Of a stretch of DNA of 64,000 nucleotides, positions 53,016-63,826 are shown piece after piece. This DNA is from Curvularia sp. ZM96. Taxonomy: Eukaryota > Ascomycota > Dothideomycetes > Pleosporales > Pleosporaceae. The stretch spans positions 310,001 through 374,000 of the forward strand of contig JAJGBQ010000002.1 of assembly GCA_022457065.1 (NCBI GenBank). Direction: 5' to 3'. Position numbers and translations under genes: made by a program. Numbering within the stretch: position 1 is the first letter of the stretch; each line of letters begins with the position of its first letter. The notes beneath the pieces were generated by a model, which was given only the letters and a program-made list of their open reading frames with translations, made no database searches and was not told the origin of the DNA.

Positions 53016-53312
53016 CAAATTCGAAATAAGATTTGGATTTTGAACTGGAAGCTAGACATCATCATCCCCGCCAGCTCAGCAATAACTCGAGCACGGGCTA
53101 TCATGACAACTACAACTGGTTTATTACTCCCTGCACAACCCCTGCCATGGTGTCCCAATTTACGCATGCTATGCTCCCACAATTGCTATCGCAGTCGCCT
53201 TACGTCAATCTCACAACTCCTCTCAATCCCACTTGCCAACGATAGAATAACTTAACGATATCCTGCTTTTACCTTGAGCCACAATGCACACTCCTCTCAG
53301 ATATATTCTAGA

Positions 53313-54317
53313 TTACTCCTTACCCTTCGCGGCCTCAATTTTCACAGGCACAGCCGATCTAGGTGCTATAGGAAAGATGAGCGCCAACACCAAGGCGCAG
53401 GCTAGAGCAGCAAAGCTAAAGCCACAAGCTTTACCTATTTCCACTCCTACCCATGATGGTAGCTTGTCGGCTGCCCTAAGAATTGTGTTCAGAATGACCC
53501 CAAGTAAGACGAATGGAGAACAGCACAATAAACCCAGCGCCAGAAGAACCAGAGTTCTGGACACAGGCTTGAATCTGCCGAAAGCTCTGGTGACGATCTG
53601 CGGCTGCCCAAGTGCTAAGCTTAGAGAAAGGATCGCAACTATACTCATCAAGACCAGGCCGGATATCAAGGTATTTTGTACCGAGAAAGCAGGAAACTGA
53701 GTCGAACTTTCCACTAGCTGCGATAACGACTCCGCGCGGTCATGTATAGCGCTTTGAATAGGTCTTGGCAAGTCTTGCACACCATCTGGTAATAGGCTAG
53801 AGAAGTTGAGCGGTAAGTCGGAGCAGTTCACGTCTTGTTTGTAGCCTATACAGAAGTGCCTTGTGCCAAGTGAGCAGTTTTGAGGGACAATATCTTCAAT
53901 GCTCTTGGCAGTAGCTGCTGCAGAGCTTATTGCGCTTTCCGCTTGACTGACTGCAGAGCTTATCGCGCTGCCCGCCCGACCAGCTGCATCTGCGACTCTG
54001 GTTGCGGCCGCATTTAGAGCGCTTTTGGCCCCGTCCTGGAGATCTTCGAGCAGATCGCGGTCCTGTAGTGCTTGGGTTGGGGATGGAAGCACATCGGCGA
54101 ACGCGTCTGTAAAATTGAACTGTAGACGCAGCCCCAGTCAAATTTTGTGGCAAGCTGGCGTGGGTGCTGCAAAACAATAATGACGTACCTTTAGGGTTAG
54201 AATGCCAGAGTCTGCATACGCTTCCGTACAAAGGACTTGGAGAACAATTGCAGAGAGGGTTGCAAAGACAATAATAGTCGCAGCTGGATGCAGCAACTTC
54301 AATAGCGTGGCAAGCAT
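53313..54317 (-). CDS. Multi-pass membrane protein, paralogue B
   Basis: Exon 1 is 54317-54189 and exon 2 is 54119-53313, with a 69-nt intron (GTACGT..CAG), giving 311 residues. Exon 1 encodes an N-terminal membrane anchor (AATIIVFATLSAIVLQVL). Exon 2 has a helical Ala-rich linker (AISSAVSQAESAISSAAAT), the Cys loop VPQNCSLGTRHFCIGY..CSDLP, and three membrane spans (LISGLVLMSIVAILSLSLAL, LVLLALGLLCCSPFVLLGVI, FSFAALACALVLALIF). The match with paralogue A (17348-18372), including the intron position, shows common descent; divergence is considerable, so the duplication is not recent. The function is unknown, probably in the plasma membrane. Confidence 0.75.
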
Positions 54318-55083
54318 CTGAAGAACAGATTGTTTTGTTCTTAACGATTAGCCGCAGATAGTAAAGTCAAATACTCTAATCTATCGTCTTGGACGGTTAT
54401 TTATGAAGAAGTATCAATCGTATCGTACAGGATAGAGCTTTAAATCCCATAAAGAGCTCACGTAAGATATAAAGGCATGGACGGTAGAAGCCGTATGTAC
54501 ACAGCTTACAGTGCGTGGCTTGGGAAGAGGGCCGAAGATCTGAACACGTTGATGACAAAAAGCATGCTACTGCACCCGTTTCAGTCAGCGCATCGCTATT
54601 ACTCGAAGCTGTGAGGTTGGATCCGTCGACTTGGCATGATCCACTTGGTGTGGATACACGCAAAGTACCAAAAGGCCCCACGCCCTGGCATAGTGTGCTG
54701 CTAAATTTACTTTATAGGATATAAGTGGCATTCCACTATAGTACCATTCATACCTCTATTTTTAAACTCACACTCATGCAGAGCTAAGTATAACATCATT
54801 CGCAAGCGAACAACGATGGGCTGCGTTCGACCTCGACGCGATTCGGTCGGATACGCGCAACATGAGTGATATCCAGGCAAATTTGATGCAACCCTAGCAT
54901 GAAACAGTTCACAAGTTAGAAACGGCCCAAGAACTCGCATTGCTACATAAATAGGTACTAATTAGTTATAAAAGCGGTAGATCAAAATTCGGCCTGGTTG
55001 TTGCTGAGATGTTTGAACGGTGTAGCGACGATTGTTAGGTTTAAAACCATGCGCTTCGAAATCCACAAAACAACGACGATATA
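54318..55083. other. Gene-free stretch
   Basis: Nothing recognised apart from the MITE that follows. Confidence 0.3.
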
Positions 55084-55256
55084 CTGTCATTAGCGATTGT
55101 AGCTTCACCCTTATGCGCAGCTGCGCAACATATTTGAGCAGATCCACTTTCCGTACATAGCAATCAGCTGAACATGATTGGTCAGTCTTCAATCTCATGA
55201 TGACGAAACTTTCAGAATGCTGCCTGCAGGGGTGAAGCCGCAATCGCTAGTCACTG
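55084..55256. mobile_element. CAGTG-type MITE, copy 2 (173 bp)
   Basis: The right TIR (CAGTGACTAGCGATTGCGG read inward) matches copies 1 and 3; the left TIR is slightly decayed (CTGTCATTAGCGATTGTAG). The interior matches copy 1 over most of its length (CATGATTGGTCAG, CTCATGATGACGAAACTTT). TA flanks at 55082-55083 and 55257-55258. Confidence 0.8.
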
Positions 55257-55424
55257 TACGCCTGCAAGCGCGTTGGTCCATGTATCCGCCGCTGTGTCAT
55301 ATGTCTACTTCGTAACACGAACCCTAGATAACGTAGGTAGCGAAAATTCCTGTGGGCCAAAAATAGCTAATCAGAGATACGATATTTCACAGGAATGCTT
55401 GCGCTCTGATTGGCTAGTTCACGC

Positions 55425-55890
55425 TCACTAACACAGCCAACTGCTAGACGATCTTTGAATGCTATCTTAGCACCTACCCTGAATACTACTCAGACGTGCC
55501 CTTAGGAGTAACCGTACCAGATCTCATGGAGTTATACCAAATAACTAACGTGCATCCCTCCGTGACGGGACGCCCTGTGTGCCGGGACTGGCCAATCAGA
55601 ACGCTAGTTTGAGGCAGAAGTCAGTAATTCAAGCGAGCTGATTGGCCAGTCCCGGCACACAGGGCGTCCCGTCACGGAGGGATGCACATTACTTGAGATA
55701 TGATCCTGATAGCTGCTCAGAGGAGTCGTTGAAGGAAAGATTGCACTACATAGGCCTGATCCAAGGCACCTATACTGGTGGACAGATGATTGAGTAATTA
55801 GCTGCTCTGATAGCTGTTCGGAATCCCAGCTCCCCAGTATCCTGCATCGAGCACCCGTTCATGTGGACATCCCAATTCACTCCACTACAA
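55425..55890 (-). repeat. Dispersed repeat, copy 2 (contains a MITE)
   Basis: This is the inverted copy of 21386-21710, interrupted by the 142-bp MITE. The homology resumes on the far side of the MITE. Confidence 0.65.
55548..55689. mobile_element. Fold-back MITE, 142 bp, 52-bp TIRs
   Basis: Two 52-bp arms (55548-55599 and 55638-55689) are inverted copies with one mismatch (ACGTGCATCCC against ATGTGCATCCC), around a 38-bp spacer. TA flanks at 55546-55547 and 55690-55691. The related empty site at 21386-21710 confirms the TA duplication and the boundaries. The end sequence resembles the type-A, type-B and Fot ends. Confidence 0.92.
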
Positions 55891-55984
55891 TATAAGAATG
55901 TAATTAATATAATCAAGAAAGATTGCACATTGCCGAAAGTACAACGCCTATCGTATTCACTTTAACCACATGCGGCTAATGTAC

Positions 55985-58525
55985 TTAATCGGTGTGTGAA
56001 AGGATGGGAATGGTCAAATTGCCCTGTAGTGGAAGATTCCTGGAACTAAATCCGACATGCACACTAATCTCACCTATGGGTAAAGTCCATACTTGCGCAG
56101 TCGTCTCCCAGTAACTCAAATCGCGTCGAGTCAAGGGAAAATGTATAGTTGCAGATGCACCAGCATCAAGGGTGATCTTCTCGAAACCCCGCAGGTTGCG
56201 TACAGGTGCATTCGCTTCCTCTGGGTACGAGAGGTACAGCTGAGGTACTGTAGCGCCAGCAACCGAGCCAGTGTTGGAGACGGTTGCGCTGATAGTAGCA
56301 AGAGTAGTCCATAGCTGTGCATTACCGCCTGGCTGAATTGGGGTGCTTTGGTCAGGCGTTCTCGAGGTGTTGCTTACGTCGACCTCGATCTGCAAGCAGG
56401 AGATGTCGAACGTAGTATAGCTTAGTCCAAAACCAAATTCGAATGCTACACTGGCGTTGCGCGCATCAAACTCCTTGTAGTCGATCAAGTTACCTTCGAC
56501 AAAGTCCGCTTACCAGGCGTCGGGATCGGTAGCGGTGGCCAGCTCGGTGCTGTTGACCAAATTCTTGGCATAATCCGTCTCTTCGTCCGCTATCGTATAG
56601 GGTAGCCTGCCGGAGGGATTCACGTCGCCCCACAGGATGTCAGCTATAGAGCTTCCAGACTCCTGGCCTGGCATATGTGCTGCTAGTATAGCTGTTACGT
56701 TCGGGTTAGTACGCCAAGGCATAGTGTTTGGTGCTGCGCCATGGAGCACCACAACAGTGTTGTTACAGACGGCTGTTACTTGGTCAACAACAGCCGTAGA
56801 ATTCCACTCTGCAACCAGTGTAGTACGATCGTCGCCCTCGCTAGCCCACGACTTCAGGAAAACAATGCAAACATCTGGTAGTACAGGACCCAGGCTAGTG
56901 AGACCTCCTTGGACAATAAATTCGTTGTCAATGATGTACTGCACATTGGCTCCATGCATTTGTCCACGAGATTTGATAGCTTCTAGAGGCGACATCAGGT
57001 ATGAGAGGCGACCGGTTCCGGAGCCACCACCCACTGCAAGTGTGCCAATATTGTAATTGCCGTCCATCAAATTGAGTCCGGTAGTAGATAGCGAGTACTG
57101 TCCTTTTGTGAGGTCTGCCGCGTCATTACCAAAGACACCGATACTATTGGGTGTCTTCAAAGGCAGAGCTCCGTTTGTGTTCTTCAATAACACTGTTCCG
57201 GCCGCACCAAGGTCCCGGATCAACTGCACATGCTGCTGACTACGGACATCCACGGTCGGACCGAGCGTGAAGTTGTGTGAATATCTAGAAGCATCAAAAA
57301 ATCCGAGTCGTGGAGTGTATCCATCGATTGGAGGAAAATTGGTGTCTTGGCCTAAGTGGAAATATGGAGTCATTACCCGAGTGACCATGTCATTGATTCG
57401 TTCTTCCAGGAGCGATCCGTTTTTTACTGCGACAGTGATATTGTCACCCCAAAAAGATGGGGTTAAATCGGGAAACGCGATACCACCGGGCATATTCATG
57501 TCTAGCCCTGCTTCAATTGAGCTCACGCCAGAATGTGTTGCAAGCCAATCGCTTATCACATAACCTTGGAAGCCGAGCTCTCCTTTCAGTAGTCCATTCA
57601 GAGTCTTGCTGTTCTGGCAGGCTGGGAAAGAAATTAGTGGTAGTTGTTGCAAGATTACTAGAGGGGCGTACCGTAACTACCATTTATGCGCTGGTACGAG
57701 CACATCACAGCAGATGTACCTGCCCGAACTGCGTTGGCAAAAGGCCAAAGATATGTCTCGTGCATGGTTTTGTCGTCTAAGTTGGAACTGACGGCTTCGA
57801 TCCTGAGGCCGTTGACGGACGAAGGAGTTCTTTGGGTCTCTTGTTCGTTGACTACAGATGTTAGGCACATTAGATGTAGTGTGTATGCGATTGTGCTCAC
57901 CAATATAGTGCTTCGTGCATGCCTGAACGCCAGCACTCTGAATCCCATGGATAGTCTCCTCAACGAGAACACCCGAGAGGTAAGCATCGGGACTGAATCC
58001 CTCCCAATTGCGTCCACCGAATGGTGATCGACCAAGTGCACCAATCACAGGACCTAGAGCTACATGGCTACCTTTACCTTTGAATTCTGCGCCCATGTAT
58101 TCTCCACGCTGACGGACCAACGTACGATCCCAAGAAGCTGCAGATGAGACTCCAGCAGAGAATACTGAAACATAGATTGCCTGTCGAACGGCAAGAGGCC
58201 CGTCTTGTAGGCAAAGACCCGTGAAATTAAGTCTCTCGATCGGCGCAATGTTACCAACACAAGGACCGGAAGTACCTATAAATCTCCATGAGCTGAGAAT
58301 AGTCTTTAACGAGAGTCGCGTACCTGTAACCATCTCAGCCTTTTCTTCTATTGTCAACTCTGCGACAAATTTCTGGGCTTTCTCAAAAGCTGCGTCCCAT
58401 CCGCCTGCTCCGCGAGTCCGAGGCGAGGGATAGACGGGAGGACTTGTTCCATACTGTGTGTGCTTGACACCAAATTGTGCTGCAACAGCGGTAGCACACA
58501 AAACCAAAATTAGTGACTGCGCCAT
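55985..58525 (-). CDS. Secreted GH3 beta-glucosidase with one in-frame stop
   Basis: Exons are 58525-58324, 58275-57901, 57851-57672 and 57621-55985, with introns of 48-50 nt, all GT..AG. A signal peptide (MAQSLILVLCATAVAA) is followed by the GH3 (alpha/beta)8 domain (LCLQDGPLAVR, CTKHYI-NEQETQR, nucleophile D277 in GYVISDW), the second alpha/beta domain (TVLLKNTNGALPLK) and a fibronectin-III-like domain (EFGFGLSYTTF, LRGFEKITLDAG). The enzyme would release glucose from beta-glucosides outside the cell. At codon 623 a TAA (56510-56512) replaces the codon between PDAW and ADFVEGN; the frame is otherwise open to 55985. It would remove the C-terminal domain, so the gene may be a young pseudogene. 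An assembly error is the alternative. Confidence 0.85.
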
Positions 58526-59151
58526 CGTGACTGATAGCTGTCTCCAGATAGGTATCGGCCCTGCTAATACGAACACAAAAGCCTTCCTGTGAACTCTTTA
58601 TAACCCTCTAACGTCTTGACCGTGCGCAGATAGGGCATGCTAGGATCTGCCACAGTGACCGCTATTGCCATGCAGATGCCATCTATGAGAAAATGCAGCC
58701 AGTGATGCAACCTGTGTCGAGGTTACAACGTTGTACCACGTAACCAATCCGAGCGAGCGAAGGTCTTGGCGATTACCTATAGTTCCCTACTACCTAAAAC
58801 CATGTGGGGATCACTCGGGATGACGTGCAGTGAACCAATCAGGACAGCAGGCGACCTGGAACAGTCACATTAGGCACTAGGGATGCATACCAAACCACTC
58901 GGGATTGCAAGAGTGGACACAAAGCAGACAACGTATTTGCAATCTTTGGCGCTCCATGTCACTGTGCTAGCCAAGAACTCTGCTAAACAGGCCTCTAGGC
59001 TGCACGAATCAGCGGTGTTCATAGTTTATTTCCACATGGGCGATTCGATAGTAATGAATTATGGCAGCATATCAAACAGTAAATCAAACGACACTATCAC
59101 TTTGATCTCATCTAGCTTGCGCAAACTTTGCGTTCATACGATAGCGGTAGT
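58526..59151. other. Gene-free intergenic stretch
   Basis: Divergent promoter region of the GH3 gene and the following gene. No other feature is supported. Confidence 0.3.
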
Positions 59152-60499
59152 ATGGCGAATTTTACAGATGCACCTTGCCTAGGCGTTGTGTCACGAAAAG
59201 ACGACCACCCAGTGAACTACCAGATGTCCCGTCGCACCCCTGCTGGCAGACAGCTCAATACCCAAACTCAACCGCGTAACTCTATCGCTTTTGACGTGTC
59301 TGGAGAATACGATACATCCAATGATGGCTCAATAAACATCGAGGCACAGTGTACAGACTGTGTCATGGAAGTCGAAGATGAACATGGAAAAGACGATACA
59401 GTGCAGCCACTGGCAGCGCTGGACTCGTATCAGACCGGTTCGTCGTCCATTCATACAGGGGAAACAGAAGAACACAAGGGCCCCAGGGACACTGCCAAGG
59501 TAAGTGCCAAAATTTATTTTCTTAGCAATGCCTATCCCCCAGCACGAATCGAATGGGGAATAGAATCACTTCAATGTAGCTGACACGACTAAGAAAGGCA
59601 GTGAGAGAAGTGGGTTTAATCCCACGGCAGTCACAGAGTATCATCGAACATCCACTCAGGAACCCCCTTTCGGAAAGGAGGCTGCGCTTATTGAATACAT
59701 GATCGCCGAGTATGCTTCACTAGTTGACAGTGACCTTGATCTGGGCTGTGTAGATACGAGATACGAGCGACCGAGAGCCGCGCCTGCCGTGCCAAAAAGA
59801 GATTTGCCAGACTCTCTAAAGGAACGAGGCAGTATCTCAACGAAGGTATCAACTAGGTCTGATCCAGTTTCGAGAAATATTCGGAGGCTACGTCTGGATA
59901 TTCAGCATCCTAATCGGTCTGGATGTAGGTCGCAATCGGATCAGGACAGTCCAGATTGGGCTTGTGAAACATCTCTAGCTATCGAGGCTGGAAAGATTGG
60001 AATGGACGGTATACACATGCATAGCGCATATTCGAATCCGGTCCAGGAGAGCCCAGACTGGGTCTGCAGGAAACCTCTGGCCCTTGAAGCTGGAACAATC
60101 TCGATGGATAGTATACACACGTATCCTGGATATGCATCGCCGAGACACATTTTAGATACGATACGGAGCCCAATAAAGGTGATTTTACCAGAACGCAAGA
60201 GAGTACAAAGCCTCGGACAAAGAGAAATGCAGGTGGCCCACTCATCGCCCTTCAGTAGGCATAGTTGGACTCACTCCTCAGCGAACAGGCATTCGGAAGG
60301 CGCCTTGCAGATTGCTCTAAGAGAGAAAGGCCCTCGACTTGTAGGAAAAGATAGAAAAATGGATATTGCGGTAGGAGACAGGCCACTGAGACGTGGTTGT
60401 ATTCAGGTGGTTCCGCCAATGGACTTGAACAAAAGTCTACCCGCCCTACCTTCGCAACCGTGTGAGCAGAATGACAATGAACAGTCAGAGCCTCTATAA
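59152..60499 (+). CDS. Disordered-looking protein with internal repeat
   Basis: Exon 1 is 59152-59499 and exon 2 is 59564-60499, with a 64-nt intron (GTAAGT..TAG), giving 427 residues. The sequence is polar and low in hydrophobics, as in intrinsically disordered proteins. Exon 2 holds two copies of a ~35-residue unit (SPDWACETSLAIEAGKIGMD and SPDWVCRKPLALEAGTISMD), each followed by IH and a Tyr/Pro block. A short proline-rich motif (SLPALPSQP) near the end could bind SH3 domains. The acceptor (GGAATAG) was chosen because it keeps the frame. No family was recognised. Confidence 0.5.
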
Positions 60500-60703
60500 A
60501 GTAATCTAATTTAATTGTGCAATACGCTGTCAAACTTGGAATGTTTGATAGCTTGATAACAGAGGACTGATGGAGGGTACGATCTATCGTGTTCTCAAGC
60601 CACTCTATTTAACATGAAAACTAGCATCAAATATCCGCATCGAACTTTCCTCGTTTGACTAGTGGTTACTGTTCCACACATGCGCAAGCCTAATAATTCC
60701 CGC

Positions 60704-61197
60704 TTACCGGCCACAGAACATGCTACCAATAGGTACAGCTGCTCCGCTTCCACTCATGTTCGTCGGGGCGCTGCTATTAAAAAATTTTATCACGTCCTGC
60801 GAGATAGCAACACAGCGTACTAGCTCAAGAGGAAAAAACTCACCGAGACGTAAAGCTTGCTTGGTTCCAGCAAATCCGAGCTGGTCAGTGATTCCTGTGG
60901 CTATGAAAGAGCTAGCCATCTCCGGCACTACATTTTCTACAGAGATCTCCCCTGTTGTTAGTCAGTATTATAGCAAGTCAATTAGGTCACCAACATCCCT
61001 GGTGTATGGTGGAGAGGCCTCCTCAACTCCGCATCTGAGCAGTTAGCGAATAATGGTAAGAAGAACTCTTTCGCAGGCGACTTAGTCCCCTGTCCCGCCG
61101 TGATTGCAATAGCTGGGACGCCATCATGCATGCAGCTATACTCTTCTTGGCCAACTACAGCGATTAGAAATAGCGGGAGAAGAGTTATTGTCTTCAT
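60704..61197 (-). CDS. Small secreted protein, splice junction unresolved
   Basis: The start at 61197 encodes a signal peptide (MKTITLLPLFLIAVVG) and about 55 further residues with two Cys (EEYSCMHDGVPA, FANCSDAELRRP). A second frame from about 60945 to 60704 (VENVVPEMASSFIATG, then GFAGTKQALRLGEFFPLELV) continues a similar protein. A 40-nt gap with a donor-like GTGACC, branch-like CTGACTAAC and acceptor AACAG lies between them, but simple splicing leaves the frames out of phase by one base. Either the true junction was missed or the gene has a frameshift. It could be a secreted effector or enzyme fragment. Confidence 0.4.
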
Positions 61198-61511
61198 TGT
61201 AATACTGTGTGTGTAATGTAGACGTGTTTAAGGGGGCTTGTCTTTTTATAAGAAAAAGTAGAAGGACTGCTTAATCGGCCTCTAGCAAGAACTGGGTCCC
61301 AAAACGTTGCGTACAGAACAGGCTCTTTATAACGCTAAATGATGTGTATGGCCTGTTCGCTTTGAAGATGCCTTGCCATACAATCCTCAGGCCAAGAGTC
61401 AACTCTGTGTTAATGCTGTGGTGTCTTGTTTGTGATACTGTGTCAAAACCGTTGCAATGTCTAGTAGTAACCTGCTACGTTATGTAAACCCTTTACTAAT
61501 CTAAGGCCAAG
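61198..61511. other. Gene-free stretch
   Basis: This is the 5' region of the small secreted gene. No repeat was seen before the minisatellite. Confidence 0.3.
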
Positions 61512-61674
61512 TAAACTGCTTGCCCACTGCCTCCACGCTCACCCACGGCTTACCCACGGCTCACCCACGGCTTACCCACGGCTCACCCACGGCTCACCCA
61601 CTGCTCACCCACTGCGCACCCACTGCGCACCCACTGCGCACCCACTACTTATCCACTACTCACCTACTGCTCCT
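61512..61674 (+). repeat. 11-bp minisatellite
   Basis: About 14 tandem units of the form GCTCACCCACG (variants GCTTACCCACG, GCTCACCCACT, GCGCACCCACT), decaying towards both ends. Because 11 is not a multiple of three, all frames read through as Pro/His/Thr-rich peptide; this is not a gene. Confidence 0.9.
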
Positions 61675-62686
61675 CTGTTACTCTAAAAACGCTAATCACG
61701 CTTCGTTATAGCTTACTGGTCACTTATCCCCGCAATAAGGGCATAGTTAAATGAATTTGGCATTATTCGTTTTAATCTATAGGTGCTACAGATACTATTC
61801 ACTTGCTCTCTGCAACCGTAACATCTTTCACGCATCAATGTATTCGGCTTTGCAACGCCTGCTAAAACACAGAATGGTATCATTAATAGTAGGTGCGTAG
61901 GTCTCATCGTTTCATGCCACGCTCTTTGTTATTCTCTACTAGGCACTCCCCTCGTTCTTAGCTACTATAGAAGCAGGTAACGCGTGGATCGCTATAGCAA
62001 GTCCCAGCAAGTGTTACGTCTGCACATACACAAAGGCTTAAAGCCAAGCAGTGAAGGCGGAAAACCCTCTCTTCCACCTTTCCGCTCTTACAACGTGAGC
62101 GCTAGACCCCACAATAATATAACACGTGATATTACTGCAATAGTAGTAGCATAACCCGGAATTCTATTAATATATCCGCGTCCATCCACAATGTTAGGGC
62201 CCACTCAAGCAGTTTACATAAACTAGAACGCAAGCGTAACGCTTGTGGCCGCTCACGTTAGACGATAGATAGGTAGCACATGTGGGGCAGGTTCGTGCGA
62301 AGGCCAAGGATCGTGGCGCTGCGACTACTGGGGTGGGGCACTTTCAACGGCACCACTCGTGATGAACCCACCGGTAATCCCCCTTGATGGAAGACCTGGT
62401 CAGGTAAGACCCACGCTAGCCGATGTTGGAGAAGAACACTGGCGCAGCGTCCCCTAGATGAAAGCTCCGCGATTGCTTGCTAGTCTCTCATGCACACATG
62501 GTTCACTATGTGGCTCCCCAAGTGGTCAATCTGTGGCACCTTCAGCGGATCTGTCGTGCTTATGGAGCTTAAAATAAAACTTGTATCGGTCAGGTGCAGG
62601 ATGTTGGATTCACATTCGAAGCCGTGAGCTCACTCACAAGCTGTTCTGAACACTCCCTACACCGCGTCCTGCCAGAGCATACGAAC
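61675..62686. other. Gene-free stretch
   Basis: No coding region, TIR or repeat was recognised. It includes the promoter of the secreted-protein gene at 62687. Confidence 0.35.
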
Positions 62687-63649
62687 ATGAAGATTCCTTC
62701 ATACTTGCTAGCTTTGCCCGGTTTGCTCGGAGTGATTGCTGGTAAGCTATTTCTCACGGCCAAGGTTACGAGGCACTGACATCCTGTAGATTCATATATG
62801 CAAGCGGATCCTGCTCCAGATCTGGGCCACGATGAACTCTGGCGCCTTCAGCACGAGTTTTACGAGCGTTGGATTACGCCCAATAATGTAAAAGAAGCCG
62901 AATCAGTCAACTCAACTATATTCTCTGATAACGTAAGATTGTGGCTTTTGCATTGAGTCACTTGAGCTGACTATCAACAGATCCAGGGCCGCGTCTCTGA
63001 TACGCGCACATTCGTAGGCCGTGAACTCAACACGGAATACATCTTCGGGCTGTTTATGCCTTCAGAATCTCTATCTATAATTGGAAATCCGATGGAGTTC
63101 GAAATCATCCAGTTTGCGGCGGTCCAGAACATCGCATCAGCAACCACGCGCGTCAACTTTACCTTTCCGGCGTTCAATAATATCTCTCTTCCAGTTGTGA
63201 TCAACACATGGATGACGTGGAACTCTGCTCGTCAAATCACACAGTATGATGTTGTATTCAAGTGGTTCGGAAACCTTTTTCAAACTCTTATCCTGAGTTT
63301 AGGAGGCTCTGTTGAGGAAGCCAGCGACCAGACAGTAAATAAGATCGCTACATCGATATGCAACTCGCATTCAAGATATTGCAATGGCGCAAACGCGCAA
63401 TATAAGTCTTGGGACGAATGCTATAGTTTTTTGACGAAGGAGATACGCGTAGGACAGAGCTTCGAGCTAGGTATGAACACGCTCATGTGCCGCAGTGTGC
63501 ACGAGCTCATGGTCAAGTATCGGCCTGAAGTTCACTGCAGCCACATTGGTCCTACAGGAGGTGGAGAATGTGACGACTCCATTACATATGTCGAGAAAGT
63601 GGAGGAACGATTGGATATAAACTCCCCGTGGATTGCTACTAGGCCGTAG
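62687..63649 (+). CDS. Secreted fungal protein of unknown function
   Basis: Exons are 62687-62741, 62790-62932 and 62981-63649, with two 48-nt introns (GTAAGC..TAG and GTAAGA..CAG), giving 288 residues. Exon 1 is essentially the signal peptide (MKIPSYLLALPGLLGVIA). The mature part begins with acidic/aromatic helix (DELWRLQHEFYERW), continues with an alpha+beta core (FEIIQFAAVQNIASATTRV, NFTFPAFNNISLPVVI) and ends in a Cys-rich region (CNSHSRYCNGA, CYSFL, CRSVHELM, CSHIGPTGGGECDD) likely held by disulphides. The layout suggests a one-domain NTF2/SnoaL-like core with a Cys-rich extension, but that is inference from pattern. I believe similar secreted proteins occur in many ascomycetes without assigned function. 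Confidence 0.75.
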
Positions 63650-63826
63650 GGACTTGTCAACACATGCTTGCGGGAGGGCTATGTCATTTATCGTACTCTG
63701 AGGGTCTCTCTTAGCGTTTAGAGTCTGCCCATACCATTCCCAAGAATTTTCTATAAGGAAATTTGGTAAAACAGCGTTTATACTCGCATGCTAAACACAA
63801 CTAAAACTCTAAATTGCCCATATCTC

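Noticed and set aside
56510..56535. Intron or stop-codon readthrough explaining the TAA in the GH3 gene
   Set aside because: The only nearby GT..AG pair would give an intron of about 20 nt, too short to splice, and the TAA-G context is not a known readthrough signal. A nonsense change is simpler.
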